Shown: positions 8,272 through 17,618, counted from the stretch's first letter. The stretch is 64,000 nucleotides of DNA from Devosia naphthalenivorans (GCF_003056355.1 NZ_PYVW01000009.1:1-64000), one strand, 5' to 3'. The notes: generated from the sequence alone by a model not told the origin. Made by a program: numbers and translations.

Positions 8272-9548
8272 CTCGCCGGCTTGAGCTCCACGCCCAAGCC
8301 TTGGAGCATGTCCCAATATTCAGGGTAGGTCTTGCCGGTACAGGCTGGATCCAGAATCGTTATGCCCGTTATCCGGAGACCAGCCAGCGCAAAGCTCATG
8401 GCAATGCGGTGATCGTGGTAGGTCTGGATACGGGTAAGGTCAATGCGATGGGCCAGCTTGCTGCCAAGGTCCGGGTCCGAGGCGACCAGCAGGTCATCCC
8501 CCTCCTCCGTGCCGAGCCCCGGCAAAATGCGCGACAACTCCGTCGCCACCGCGCGGGTGCGGTCCGTCTCCTTGACGCGCAGATTGGCGATACCAACGAA
8601 GCGAACGGGATTGTTGTTGAAGGCGGCGAGCACAGCCAGCGTGGGCACCGCATCCTGCATCTGCGAGCCGTCTATGACAGCAGGCATGTTGGGAAACTGT
8701 GCGATCACCGCCTGCGCCGCGGCGTCGGGTTGCGAGAACGCCTCGGGGGAAACACCGAGATCGATCTTGCCGCCCGTAAGCGCCTCCGCTGCCCACAGAT
8801 AGGTGGCCGCAGACGCATCCGGTTCAATGTGGAAATCAGTTGCGACATAGCCGGTCGGACGAACCAGCCAGGTGCCAGCGTCGCGTTGCTCGACCTCGGC
8901 GCCGAAGCTGCGCATGGCCGCCAAGGTGAGATCGACATAGCCGCGAGCGCCGATCTCGGTGCCGGTAAGGGCAACCTCGATCGGGCCGTCGCCCAGAGGG
9001 GCGGCCATGAGCAGGGCCGAAACATATTGACTGGACAGGCCAGCGTCGATTTCGACGCGCCCATTGCCGAAGCTGCCATTGCCGCGAACGGTAACCGGCG
9101 GGCAACCGGTCGGGCTGGTTGCATCAATGCCGAGCGACTGAAGAGCCGTGACCAGGGGCCCGATCGGACGGACGCGCATCTCCGCGTCGCCATCGACAAC
9201 GACTTCGCCGCTGACAGTCGCCACTGCTGCGGTGAGAAAGCGCGTCGCCGTGCCGGCATTGCCGAGGAACAATGATTCATCCGGCTGCTGCAAGCGGCCG
9301 CTGCTGGTGACGACAAAGGTCGTTGCATCAGGCTCATCCACGGTCACGCCCATCTGGCGCAGTGCGGCAGCCATGAGCGTGGTGTCCTTGCTCTTGAGCG
9401 CACCCGTAAGGCGGCTCGTCCCCTTGGCGAGAGCCGCCAGAAGCAACGCGCGATTGGTGATGGACTTGCTGCCGGGGGGTGAAATCCGCCCGACGAGCGG
9501 ATGGGCCGGGGGAACGATGGTCAGGGCGGGAGGGAGCGAACTAAGCAT
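8268..9548 (-). CDS. aroA: 3-phosphoshikimate 1-carboxyvinyltransferase (EPSP synthase)
   Basis: Sixth step of the shikimate pathway: joins shikimate-3-phosphate and phosphoenolpyruvate. The 426-residue protein has the N-terminal PGSKSITNRALL motif, the PEP-binding GNAGTATRFL block near 95-105, the catalytic aspartate in GSQMQDAVPTL, KETDR, and YHDHRIAMSFAL. The GNAGTATR sequence resembles the E. coli-type GNAGTAMRP rather than the GNAATGCR of glyphosate-tolerant class II enzymes. In many Rhizobiales aroA sits with cmk and rpsA; here it is alone, next to the SUF operon on the same strand, 73 bases downstream of sufA. The other shikimate gene in this window is aroQ at 48.8 kb. Confidence 0.93.
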   Translation of the reverse strand: MLSSLPPALTIVPPAHPLVGRISPPGSKSITNRALLLAALAKGTSRLTGALKSKDTTLMAAALRQMGVTVDEPDATTFVVTSSGRLQQPDESLFLGNAGTATRFLTAAVATVSGEVVVDGDAEMRVRPIGPLVTALQSLGIDATSPTGCPPVTVRGNGSFGNGRVEIDAGLSSQYVSALLMAAPLGDGPIEVALTGTEIGARGYVDLTLAAMRSFGAEVEQRDAGTWLVRPTGYVATDFHIEPDASAATYLWAAEALTGGKIDLGVSPEAFSQPDAAAQAVIAQFPNMPAVIDGSQMQDAVPTLAVLAAFNNNPVRFVGIANLRVKETDRTRAVATELSRILPGLGTEEGDDLLVASDPDLGSKLAHRIDLTRIQTYHDHRIAMSFALAGLRITGITILDPACTGKTYPEYWDMLQGLGVELKPAS

Positions 9549-9621
9549 GATGGCGCGATAGATGCCTCATGGTGGCCCGCTACGCAACTGGATAGATACC
9601 GCCGGGCTCGGAGCGGGTCGC

Positions 9622-10002
9622 TCAGGCCGTGGCGCGCGCCTCGGCGATAGCCTTGAGGTCCGCAGCCTTGAGCGTAACGCTCTCGCCGCAGCCGCATGCG
9701 CCGGTCTGGTTCGGGTTCGTGAACGTGAAGCCTGAGCTCATTCGGGAATGTTCGAAATCCATGACCGTGCCGAGCAGGTACATGGTCGCCTTGGGGTCAA
9801 TCCAGACGTTCACGCCCCTGTCGGTGACATGGTCGTCGCCCTTCATCGGCTCGGTGACGTAATCCATGGTGTAGGACACGCCAGCACAGCCAGCGTTCTT
9901 GATGCCCACGCGCAGGCCGATCACCGGCTTCTCGGAATCCTCGATGATCTCCGTGATGCGCTCGGCGGCGGCGTCGGTCAGGGACATGATCTTGAAGGCC
10001 AT
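9622..10002 (-). CDS. sufA: A-type Fe-S carrier (SufA/IscA family)
   Basis: Receives nascent Fe-S clusters from SufBCD and passes them to apo-enzymes. The 126-residue HesB-like protein has the three conserved cysteines: one in NAGCAGVSY near residue 39 and two in the C-terminal GACGCGES motif. It is the last gene of the SUF operon, 53 bases downstream of the MIP18-like gene. The C terminus is about 20 residues longer than the shortest family members and is alanine-rich. Confidence 0.92.
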   Translation of the reverse strand: MAFKIMSLTDAAAERITEIIEDSEKPVIGLRVGIKNAGCAGVSYTMDYVTEPMKGDDHVTDRGVNVWIDPKATMYLLGTVMDFEHSRMSSGFTFTNPNQTGACGCGESVTLKAADLKAIAEARATA

Positions 10003-10055
10003 GGAGATACCTCGTCTATCGGCGTTTCACGATATATATGACGGAACGCTGGTGA

Positions 10056-10451
10056 TTACCACCAGTTCAACGCCACCTGGGCTTCTTCGCTCATTCGTGA
10101 TGCGTCCCAGGGCGGATCAAACACCATGTTGACCGTAACATCCTGGATGCCTTCGACACCGCGGGCCGCGTTCTCGACCCAACCGGGCATTTCGCCAGCC
10201 ACCGGACAGCCGGGCGCCGTGAGCGTCATGTCGATACTAAGGTTGCGGTCATCGTCCAGGTCGACCTTGTAGATGAGCCCAAGCTCATAAATATCGACAG
10301 GAATTTCGGGATCGTAGACGGTCTTGAGCGCCCCGATCAAATCGGACGTGATGCGCTCCACCTCCGCCTCGGGCAATGCAGCGGAGACGTTCGGCGTGAT
10401 CCGAGCCTCTGGAATGGTTGGGGCTGGCGCGATTTCGGGTTCGTCGGTCAT
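10056..10451 (-). CDS. SUF-associated MIP18/DUF59 protein (SufT/PaaD-like)
   Basis: Proteins of this family assist Fe-S maturation and are a standard member of alphaproteobacterial SUF operons. The 131-residue product has the signature DPEIPVDIYELGLIY and TLTAPGCPVAGEM with the conserved Cys, and ends NMVFDPPWDASRMS. An upstream TTG overlapping the sufS stop would also be in frame. I chose the ATG at 10451 because GAGGACCCC precedes it and the intervening residues are not conserved-looking. The N-terminal 25 residues are proline-rich and probably disordered. Confidence 0.88.
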   Translation of the reverse strand: MTDEPEIAPAPTIPEARITPNVSAALPEAEVERITSDLIGALKTVYDPEIPVDIYELGLIYKVDLDDDRNLSIDMTLTAPGCPVAGEMPGWVENAARGVEGIQDVTVNMVFDPPWDASRMSEEAQVALNWW

Positions 10452-10465
10452 GGGGTCCTCGCGGC

Positions 10466-11686
10466 TCAAGCGAAAAATTTCTGGGCGCGTTCGATGCCGT
10501 CCACCAGCGCATCCACATCGTCCTTGCCGTTATATAGGGCGAAGGAGGCGCGGCAGGTAGAGGTGACGCCGAAGCGATTGAGAAGCGGCTGGGCGCAATG
10601 GGTGCCGGCGCGAACAGCAATGCCGTAGCGATCGAGAATGGTCGCGACGTCATGGGCATGGGCACCCTTGATCTCGAACGAGAAGATGCCGCCCTTGCCC
10701 GGCGCCGTACCGATCATTCGGAGAGAATTGATGCGGGTCAGCCGTTCCTGGGCGTATTGGGCAATCTCATGCTCGTGGGCGTCGATCGCCTCGCGGCCGA
10801 TATCGTCCATATACTCCAGCGCACGTCCCAACCCGATGGCCTGAACGATGGGCGGAGTGCCGGCTTCGAAGCGATGTGGCGGCTGGTTATAGGTGACGCC
10901 TTCCGTGGTGACGGTGTCGATCATCTCGCCGCCGCCCTGGTAGGGCTGCATTTCGGCCAGCAGGTCATACTTGCCGTAGAGAACGCCGATGCCGGTGGGC
11001 CCATAGAGCTTGTGGCCGGTCATCACGTAGAAATCGGCGCCAATATCCTGCACGTCGACCTTGGTGTGCACGGCGCCCTGCGAGCCGTCGATCAGCACCG
11101 TAATCCCCCTGGCGTGGCATTCGGCTACAATCGCCTTGATCGGGGTAATGGTGCCCAGCACGTTACTCATATGCGTAACGGCAACCATACGGGTGCGGGG
11201 GGACAGTTGGGCGACAAAAGCATCAAGATCGAAGCTGCCATCGTCGCGCACGTCGACCCACTTCATTACCGCGCCCTTGCGCTCGCGCAGGAAGTGCCAG
11301 GGAACGATGTTGGAGTGGTGCTCCATGATCGTGGTGACAATCTCGTCGCCCTCCCCGATGCGGGGACCGGCGAAGGATTGCGCGACGAGGTTGATGGCCT
11401 CGGTCGCCGATTTGGTAAAGACGATTTCCTCCGGCCGGCTGGCATTGAGGAAGCGCTGCACGGCGAGGCGCCCGCCTTCATAGGCTTCGGTGGCACGATT
11501 GGCGAGCGTGTGCAGGCCGCGATGCACATTGGCATATTCGTGCCGAAACGCATGATCCATCCGGTCAAGCACCTGCACCGGCTTCTGCGCCGAGGCGCCG
11601 CTGTCGAGATAGACAAGCCGCTTGCCATGGATCTGCTCCGACAGGATCGGAAAATCGGCGCGGACTTTTTCGAGATCGAAGGTCAT
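10466..11686 (-). CDS. sufS: Cysteine desulfurase, SufS type (class II)
   Basis: Removes sulfur from cysteine to supply SufBCD. A PLP enzyme of 406 residues with the Schiff-base lysine in MTGHKLYGPTG, a histidine-rich block ATEAINLVAQ...MEHHSNIVPW, and the active-site cysteine in RAGTHCAQPLL near the C terminus. The ATG at 11686 has a GGAG site. The longer upstream frame is excluded because it translates the palindromic repeat at 11704-11782. The operon already encodes a second, class I desulfurase at 15.5-16.7 kb. Confidence 0.93.
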   Translation of the reverse strand: MTFDLEKVRADFPILSEQIHGKRLVYLDSGASAQKPVQVLDRMDHAFRHEYANVHRGLHTLANRATEAYEGGRLAVQRFLNASRPEEIVFTKSATEAINLVAQSFAGPRIGEGDEIVTTIMEHHSNIVPWHFLRERKGAVMKWVDVRDDGSFDLDAFVAQLSPRTRMVAVTHMSNVLGTITPIKAIVAECHARGITVLIDGSQGAVHTKVDVQDIGADFYVMTGHKLYGPTGIGVLYGKYDLLAEMQPYQGGGEMIDTVTTEGVTYNQPPHRFEAGTPPIVQAIGLGRALEYMDDIGREAIDAHEHEIAQYAQERLTRINSLRMIGTAPGKGGIFSFEIKGAHAHDVATILDRYGIAVRAGTHCAQPLLNRFGVTSTCRASFALYNGKDDVDALVDGIERAQKFFA

Positions 11687-11703
11687 ATCCAACTCCACGG
11701 AGT

Positions 11704-11782
11704 CATTCCCGCGAAAGCGGGAACCTCCGTTTTCCATGAGCGCTGGCGTCGACAAACAGGGGTTCCCGCTTTCGCGGGAATA
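11704..11782. repeat. Palindromic repeat pair (TTCCCGCGAAAGCGGGAA family) between sufD and sufS
   Basis: The arm at 11704-11725 and its near-perfect reverse complement at 11761-11782 (21 of 22 positions) flank about 35 bases. Each arm is itself a palindrome around TTCCCGCGAAAGCGGGAA. The same unit occurs at 17661-17735, 55848-55916 and, as a single arm, at 61605-61626. Here it lies inside the SUF operon. Confidence 0.85.
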
Positions 11783-11795
11783 ACCCGATAGTTTG

Positions 11796-13028
11796 TCAAC
11801 CAGCCTTGCCCAGCAGCCACCGATCCACCACGCCGTGCAAGGCCTCGGCCAGAGCTTCGTTCTCGACCGGATCGAGCACTTCCTCGATGAAACCGCGAAC
11901 CAGCATGGTCTCCGCCTCGGCCTTTGGAATACCGCGGCTCATCAGATAGAACATGCTATCTTCGTCGAGCTCGCCGCAGGTGGAGCCGTGACCACAAACC
12001 ACGTCGTCGGCGTAGATCTCGAGCTCGGGCTTGCTCAGGATCTCGGCCTCGTTGGAGAGCATCAGGCCCTGCATCATCATCTTGGCATCGGTCTTTTGCG
12101 CATCGCGCTCAACCACGATCTTGCCCTGGAACACCGCCTTGGAGCGGCCACGAGCGATCTGCTTGTAGAGCTCCTGGCTGGTCGTGTTGGCGACGCCGTG
12201 CCGGATATCGATGGTGATGTCGTTGTGCTGGCCATCTTCGACGAGGTTGAGCCCGGTGAAATCACCATGGGCGCCCTCGCCCGTGAAGCGGGCGAAGATC
12301 TGCGAGCGCGACAGGGCCGCGCCGGCATGGATCGTCACCGTGCGCAGCTTGGCGCCATCAGCGATGGTATATTCGCTGGTGGAGAACTGCGTCGCAGCCC
12401 TGGGCGAAAGATCGATCACGATGTGGGTGACCACGGTATTCCTGCCGACAGCCAGATAGGTCGCGTGATTGCCCACATGGGCCGCATCGGAGCTCGACAG
12501 GGTCTCGAGGATCGTGACCGAGGCGTTGTCGGCCACGAAGATCTTGGCAGAATCCAGCACGTGCGCTGCTTCGCCTTCGATCCGGCGATCAATCTGGATG
12601 ACCTGCTCGATCGTGTTCTCGATGGTCAGCGTCAGGCTTTCCTTCGCCAGCGCCGTATTGAGGTGCACCAGCACATCGTCACGCGTGCTGAGTGCATTGC
12701 CCTCGGCCTTCCCGACAATCACGCCCGCAGGTGCGTTGTCGTCATAGGCCACTGCCCCGTTGGCGATGGTGATCTGGTGCGCGCCTTCGACGTGGAACGG
12801 CGTAGCGCCAGATTTGAGGAAGGCATCCAGAGTGTCGTTCTGGTCGGCAAGCGGCGGCACCGACCGCAGCAAGGTCTTGAGATCGGTATAGTGATAGCTC
12901 TCGACCCGCCGCGTGGGCAGGCCGGCAACGCTGATGCGCTCGGCTGTCGCCGCAGCACCTGCGCTATTGAGCTGCTCGATCAGGGTATTTTCGGCTGCGC
13001 CGAGCCGGACAGGAACGGAAAAGGCCAT
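11796..13028 (-). CDS. sufD: Fe-S cluster assembly scaffold subunit SufD
   Basis: Partner of SufB in the SufBC2D scaffold. The 410-residue protein shows the family's C-terminal beta-helix core, with QDAKMMMQGLMLSN-like and CGHGSTCGELDEDSMFYL segments, the latter carrying conserved histidine and cysteine, followed by the helical end ARSLLVRGF-like (here TMLVRGFIEEVLD). It begins 3 bases after the sufC stop, so the two are translated together. Confidence 0.93.
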   Translation of the reverse strand: MAFSVPVRLGAAENTLIEQLNSAGAAATAERISVAGLPTRRVESYHYTDLKTLLRSVPPLADQNDTLDAFLKSGATPFHVEGAHQITIANGAVAYDDNAPAGVIVGKAEGNALSTRDDVLVHLNTALAKESLTLTIENTIEQVIQIDRRIEGEAAHVLDSAKIFVADNASVTILETLSSSDAAHVGNHATYLAVGRNTVVTHIVIDLSPRAATQFSTSEYTIADGAKLRTVTIHAGAALSRSQIFARFTGEGAHGDFTGLNLVEDGQHNDITIDIRHGVANTTSQELYKQIARGRSKAVFQGKIVVERDAQKTDAKMMMQGLMLSNEAEILSKPELEIYADDVVCGHGSTCGELDEDSMFYLMSRGIPKAEAETMLVRGFIEEVLDPVENEALAEALHGVVDRWLLGKAG

Positions 13029-13031
13029 GGT

Positions 13032-13793
13032 TCAAGCCGCCGCGTTGTCGAAGTCGGCATAGCCCTTGGCTTCAAGCTGAAGTGCAAGGGACTTGTCGCC
13101 GCTCTCGACGATCTTGCCGTCGGAGAAAACGTGCACGACGTCGGGGATGATATGGTTGAGCAGGCGCTGATAGTGCGTGATGACCAGCATGGAACGGCCG
13201 GCATTGCGCAGCGCGTTGACGCCCTTGGAGACGACCTGCAGCGCATCGATGTCGAGGCCGGAATCGGTCTCATCGAGGATGCACATCTTGGGCTGCAAGA
13301 GTGCCATCTGCAGCACTTCGGCGCGCTTCTTCTCGCCGCCGGAGAAACCGACGTTGAGTGGGCGCTTGAGCATATCGGTGTCGATGTGCAGGTCGGTGCC
13401 GGCGGTCTTGACGGCGCGCATGAAGTCTGGCGTCGAAAGTTCGCCTTCGCCGCGCGCCTTGCGCTGGGCGTTCATCGCGGCCTTGAGGAAGGTCATCGTG
13501 GCAACGCCGGGAATTTCGATGGGATACTGGAACGCCAGGAACAGCCCTGCGGCAGCGCGCTCGGCGGGCTCCATCTCCAGCAGGTTCTCGCCGTCGAGCA
13601 GCACTTCGCCTTCGGTAATCTCGTAGTCTTCCTTGCCGGCCAGCACATAGCTCAGCGTCGACTTGCCCGAACCATTGCGGCCCATGACGGCGTGAACTTC
13701 GCCGGGCGGAATGATGAGGTTCACGCCCTTGAGGATTTCACGATCTTCAATGCGGGCATGCAAATTGCGGATTTCAAGGATTGGGGTGGTCAT
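13032..13793 (-). CDS. sufC: SUF system ATPase SufC
   Basis: ABC-type ATPase that drives conformational change in SufBC2D. The 253-residue protein has Walker A GRNGSGKST near 38-46, the LNVGFSGGEKKRAEVLQ signature, Walker B MCILDETDSGLD, and the H-loop in LVITHYQRLL. The signature SGGEKKR is diagnostic of SufC. It is followed directly by sufD; upstream, a 168-bp gap carrying a palindromic repeat separates it from sufB. Confidence 0.95.
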   Translation of the reverse strand: MTTPILEIRNLHARIEDREILKGVNLIIPPGEVHAVMGRNGSGKSTLSYVLAGKEDYEITEGEVLLDGENLLEMEPAERAAAGLFLAFQYPIEIPGVATMTFLKAAMNAQRKARGEGELSTPDFMRAVKTAGTDLHIDTDMLKRPLNVGFSGGEKKRAEVLQMALLQPKMCILDETDSGLDIDALQVVSKGVNALRNAGRSMLVITHYQRLLNHIIPDVVHVFSDGKIVESGDKSLALQLEAKGYADFDNAAA

Positions 13794-13860
13794 CGTGCAG
13801 TCTCCAATTTCGGTGCCCTTGTCGCTTTGAGCGCCAGCAGAGCGGTGAACTTTTCAGTAG

Positions 13861-13949
13861 ACCTCATCCTGAGCTTGTCGAAGGACGGGGTCGTGTCGGA
13901 ATTTGTGGTTCCGACCCCGTGGTTCGACAGGCTCACCACGGGGCCTCAT
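13861..13949. repeat. Imperfect inverted repeat (TTCGACAAGCTCA family) between sufB and sufC
   Basis: The left arm at 13861-13893 (CTTGTCGAAGGACGGGGTCG) and the right arm at 13912-13949 (CGACCCCGTGGTTCGACA...) form a long imperfect stem. The core TTCGACARGCTCA recurs at 60034-60067. Similar elements are common between genes in several alphaproteobacterial genera. This copy occupies an operon-internal gap. Confidence 0.75.
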
Positions 13950-13961
13950 AAGGGGGCAGCG

Positions 13962-15464
13962 TTAGCCAACGCTTCCCTCAAGAGAGATCGAGATCAGCTT
14001 CTGCGTCTCGACCATGAACTCCATGGGCAGATGCTGCAGCACGTCGCGAACGAACCCGTTGACGATCAGCGCCACCGCTTCCTCTTCATTGAGGCCACGC
14101 TGCTGGCAGTAGAACATCTGGTCGTCCGAGATCTTGGACGTGGTCGCCTCGTGCTCGAACACCGCCGTGCCGTTGCGCGATTCGATATAAGGCACGGTGT
14201 GGGCACCGCATTTGTCACCGATCAGCAGCGAGTCGCACTGGGTAAAGTTGCGCGCGTTCTTGGCCTTGGCGTGCGCCGAAACCTGCCCACGATAGGTGTT
14301 GTCCGAGAAGCCGGCAGCGATACCCTTGGCGATGATGCGGCTGGACGTGTTCTTGCCCAGATGGATCATCTTGGTGCCACTATCGACCTGCTGGTAGCCG
14401 TTCGAAATGGCGATCGAATAGAACTCGCCGCGCGAACCGTCGCCACGCAGAATGCAGCTTGGGTACTTCCAGGTGATGGCCGAACCGGTCTCGACCTGGG
14501 TCCAGGAGATCTTGGAATTGACGCCTCGGCAATCGCCACGCTTGGTGACGAAGTTGTAGATGCCGCCCTTGCCGTCCTTGTCGCCGGGGTACCAGTTCTG
14601 GACCGTGGAGTACTTGATCTCGGCATTGTCGAGCGCGACCAGTTCCACAACCGCCGCGTGCAGCTGGTTTTCGTCGCGCATCGGGGCAGTGCAGCCCTCG
14701 AGGTAGCTCACATAAGAGTCAGCCTCGGCGATGATCAACGTGCGCTCGAACTGGCCGGTCTTCTTTTCGTTGATGCGGAAATAGGTCGACAGTTCCATGG
14801 GGCAGCGAACGCCCTTGGGGATGTAGACGAAAGAACCGTCAGTGAAGACCGCAGAGTTCAACGTGGCGTAATAGTTATCGGAAACCGGCACCACGGAAGC
14901 CAGGTACTTCTGCACCAGCTCGGGATATTCGCGGATCGCTTCGGAGATCGAGCAGAAGATGATGCCGACCTTGCTCAGTTCCTCGCGGAAAGTCGTGACC
15001 ACGGAAACGGAGTCCATCACGGCATCAACCGCAACATTGGGGCGCTCGACGCCGGCCAGGATTTCGCGCTCGCGCAGCGGCACGCCCAGCTTGTCGTACA
15101 TGGCGATCAGTGCCGGGTCCACCTCGTCCAGGCTCTTGGGCGCAGGCGAGGATTTTGGCGCGGCGTAATAATACATGTCCTGCAGATCGATCTGCGGATA
15201 GTGCACCTTGGCCCAGCTCGGCTCGGTCATGGTCAGGAAGCGGCGATAAGCTTCCAGACGCCATTCCAGCATCCACTCGGGCTCGTTCTTCTTGGCCGAG
15301 ATGAAGCGAACGGTATCCTCGCTCAGGCCCTTGGGGGCCATGTCGGATTCGATATCGGTCTCGAAGCCATACTTGTACTTGTCGACATCGAGCGCCAGGA
15401 CGGAGTCCACGGTTGCGCGATCGATGTTGTCCTTCAGCGTCGGGATATCGTCATAGTCGGCCAT
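13962..15464 (-). CDS. sufB: Fe-S cluster assembly scaffold SufB
   Basis: Core scaffold on which the cluster is built. The 500-residue protein has the N-terminal helical part and the beta-helix with [58 protein letters not shown] and the C-terminal [16 protein letters not shown] block, all typical of SufB rather than SufD. It begins 66 bases downstream of the class I desulfurase gene, in the same direction. Confidence 0.95.
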   Translation of the reverse strand: MADYDDIPTLKDNIDRATVDSVLALDVDKYKYGFETDIESDMAPKGLSEDTVRFISAKKNEPEWMLEWRLEAYRRFLTMTEPSWAKVHYPQIDLQDMYYYAAPKSSPAPKSLDEVDPALIAMYDKLGVPLREREILAGVERPNVAVDAVMDSVSVVTTFREELSKVGIIFCSISEAIREYPELVQKYLASVVPVSDNYYATLNSAVFTDGSFVYIPKGVRCPMELSTYFRINEKKTGQFERTLIIAEADSYVSYLEGCTAPMRDENQLHAAVVELVALDNAEIKYSTVQNWYPGDKDGKGGIYNFVTKRGDCRGVNSKISWTQVETGSAITWKYPSCILRGDGSRGEFYSIAISNGYQQVDSGTKMIHLGKNTSSRIIAKGIAAGFSDNTYRGQVSAHAKAKNARNFTQCDSLLIGDKCGAHTVPYIESRNGTAVFEHEATTSKISDDQMFYCQQRGLNEEEAVALIVNGFVRDVLQHLPMEFMVETQKLISISLEGSVG

Positions 15465-15530
15465 TGCGGCTTCTCCTTTTTGCCCGGCGGCGATTCAAGG
15501 TCGCCGCGAGCCTTCTAAAACTGCAGCCCT

Positions 15531-16670
15531 CTAGGCTGCCTGCCCTTGCCGCGCCCGCTGGCGCTCAAGGATCGATTGGTAACCGGCGACAAACGCGTCA
15601 ACGTCGTCGGCTGTAGAATTCCAGCCCAGGCTCACGCGCAGGGCGCACTCGGCAAGCTCGGGCGCAACGCCCATCGCAGCAAGCACATGGCTCGGGCCAA
15701 CCTTGCCGGACGAGCAGGCTGAGCCCGACGAAACGGAAAGACCCAGCAAATCCAGAGCCATCATCGCCGTGGCGTTCTTGACACCCGGCACGGCGAAATT
15801 GGTCACGTTGCCAAGCCGTTCGCCGCCGAAGATCACCAGATCCGGTGACAGGGCTACAAGCCCTGCCTCGAGCCGCGCGATCAGTGCCGGCACATCCGTA
15901 CCCGAGTAGCGGCCTGCGATGGCTGCGGCGGCCGCGCCAAATGCCGCAATCAACGCTGCAGCCTCGGTGCCGCCACGACGGCCTTGTTCCTGCCCACCGC
16001 CTGGGATGAGCCGGACGAGGTCCGCATGCGACTTGACCAGCAGGGCACCGACGCCCGCCGGCGCACCGATCTTGTGTCCGCTCACAGCCATCATATCGGG
16101 AGCCGAAGCCGCAAAATCCAGTTCCAGCTTCCCGAAAGCCTGCACGGCATCGATAAACAGCGTGTGACGGGTCGGACCAACCAGCGCATTGATCCGTCCG
16201 ACCGGCTGCACCACACCGGTCTCGTTGTTCACCCAGTGCAGCGCGACCAGCAGATTGCCATCGGCTTGCGCAACCACTTCGGCCAACTGATCGAGGTCGA
16301 TACTGCCGTCCGCCAGCAAGCCCACGGTGATCACAGGCAACCCTGTAGCTTCCGCAGCCTTGGCAACCGCGGCATGCTCGCCCGCGCTGATGACCACTGC
16401 CGTTGAGCCAAAAACCCTGGCACCGCCCACGATCGCCTGGGTAATCGCCTCGGTCGCGGAACCGGTAAACACAACCTGCTTGCGCTCGGCACCCGCCAAC
16501 GCGGCAACCTGCCCACGTGCCGTTTCCAGGACGTTGCGCAGGGCCCGACCATGCGAGTGGACCGAAGACGGATTTCCCGTCAGCGCCAAAGTGGAGACGA
16601 GCGCTTCACGCGCCTCCGGCAAGAGCGGGGACGCGGCGTTATGATCAAGGTAGATCGCCGGTCTGGTCAT
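15531..16670 (-). CDS. Cysteine desulfurase, IscS/NifS type (class I), first gene of the SUF operon
   Basis: PLP enzyme of 379 residues. The start is YLDHNAASPLLPEA; the lysine lies in MAVSGHKIGAPAGVG; the active cysteine is in SSGSACSSGKVGP on a long flexible loop, which defines class I. The ATG at 16670 with an AGGA site was preferred over the 26 residues of extra open frame. It leads the SUF operon, where many alphaproteobacteria have iscR or rirA before it; no such regulator is present here. An Irr-like box lies about 150 bases upstream. Confidence 0.9.
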   Translation of the reverse strand: MTRPAIYLDHNAASPLLPEAREALVSTLALTGNPSSVHSHGRALRNVLETARGQVAALAGAERKQVVFTGSATEAITQAIVGGARVFGSTAVVISAGEHAAVAKAAEATGLPVITVGLLADGSIDLDQLAEVVAQADGNLLVALHWVNNETGVVQPVGRINALVGPTRHTLFIDAVQAFGKLELDFAASAPDMMAVSGHKIGAPAGVGALLVKSHADLVRLIPGGGQEQGRRGGTEAAALIAAFGAAAAAIAGRYSGTDVPALIARLEAGLVALSPDLVIFGGERLGNVTNFAVPGVKNATAMMALDLLGLSVSSGSACSSGKVGPSHVLAAMGVAPELAECALRVSLGWNSTADDVDAFVAGYQSILERQRARQGQAA

Positions 16671-16821
16671 CGAAGTCCTGTGCGGCGCATGCGCGCCATT
16701 CATACCTTCCATGCCCGAAGCCGGGCGCTGCGACGCCACCGACTCCAAACACTTCTTGAAATTTGACGCCCAACTTCATTACAAGGGGCGCTCTTGCTGG
16801 CCATTACACGGCCAAAAACCG

Positions 16822-16842
16822 AGTTTCGAATTATTCTAAACT
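16822..16842. promoter_or_regulatory. Irr-box-like palindrome upstream of the SUF operon
   Basis: GTTTCGAA-TTA-TTCTAAAC (16823-16841) is an inverted repeat with a single mismatch, extended one base on each side. It matches the known Irr/ICE-box pattern TTTAGAA-N3-TTCTAAA. Irr is the haem-responsive iron regulator of Rhizobiales. The box lies between the divergent SUF operon and the hydrolase gene and could control either. Confidence 0.65.
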
Positions 16843-16955
16843 AGATTTGCGCCCCTGTTTTAGGGATGGGCACTGGCTTAGTCAAGCCGCCAGAACCTCC
16901 CGGCATGGTCGCAAAGTCTCACCAACAGAGCCAACAAGGCCGGAAGAACAAGACC

Positions 16956-17618
16956 ATGCCAGAAGTGATTTTCAACGGGCCCGAAGGCCGTCTGGAAGGC
17001 CGCTACCAGCCAGGCAAGGAGCCGAACGCTCCGATCGCCATTGTACTGCATCCGCACCCGCAATTCGGCGGGACGATGAACAACCAGATCGTCTATAATC
17101 TCTTCTACATGTTCGCCCAGCGCGGTTTTGCGGTGCTGCGCTTCAATTCGCGCGGCGTGGGGCGCAGCCAGGGCCTGTTCGACCATGGCGTGGGCGAACT
17201 GTCCGACGCCGCAGCGGCGCTCGATTGGCTGCAGGTCATCAATCGCGAGTCGCGCGGCTGCTGGATCGCCGGCTTCTCGTTTGGCGCCTGGATCGGCATG
17301 CAGTTGCTGATGCGCCGTCCGGAAGTTGAAGGCTTCATTTCGGTGGCCCCACCAGAGAATCTTTATGACTTCTCGTTCCTGGCGCCCTGCCCCTCCTCGG
17401 GCCTGATCATCCATGGTGACAAGGACCGCGTGGCGCCCCCGACCTCGGTGCAGAAGCTGGTCGACAAGCTCAAGACCCAGAAGGGCATCACCATCGAGCA
17501 GCAGATCGTGGAAGGGGCCAACCACTTCTTCGAAGGCAAGATCGATGATCTGACGACGCGTTGCGCCGACTATCTCGACCGTCGCCGGCAGGAGATCGCC
17601 GCCGGCGGCGGGCGCTAG
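16956..17618 (+). CDS. Alpha/beta hydrolase of unknown substrate
   Basis: The 220-residue protein has the alpha/beta-hydrolase nucleophile elbow GFSFG (serine near residue 106), the oxyanion-type [12 protein letters not shown] segment near residue 30-40, an aspartate in [10 protein letters not shown] and a catalytic histidine in GANHFFEG. No signal peptide is visible, so it is cytoplasmic. This compact subfamily is widespread in Rhizobiales without a defined substrate. The ATG at 16956 starts the conserved [15 protein letters not shown]; the open frame upstream is not protein-like. It is divergent from the SUF operon across the Irr-like box. Confidence 0.85.
   Translation: MPEVIFNGPEGRLEGRYQPGKEPNAPIAIVLHPHPQFGGTMNNQIVYNLFYMFAQRGFAVLRFNSRGVGRSQGLFDHGVGELSDAAAALDWLQVINRESRGCWIAGFSFGAWIGMQLLMRRPEVEGFISVAPPENLYDFSFLAPCPSSGLIIHGDKDRVAPPTSVQKLVDKLKTQKGITIEQQIVEGANHFFEGKIDDLTTRCADYLDRRRQEIAAGGGR

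Noticed and set aside
11793-15518. Plus-strand open frame of 1241 codons
   Set aside because: It mirrors sufD, sufC and sufB and their gaps; its His/Gly/Asp-rich composition is typical of antisense frames in high-GC coding DNA.
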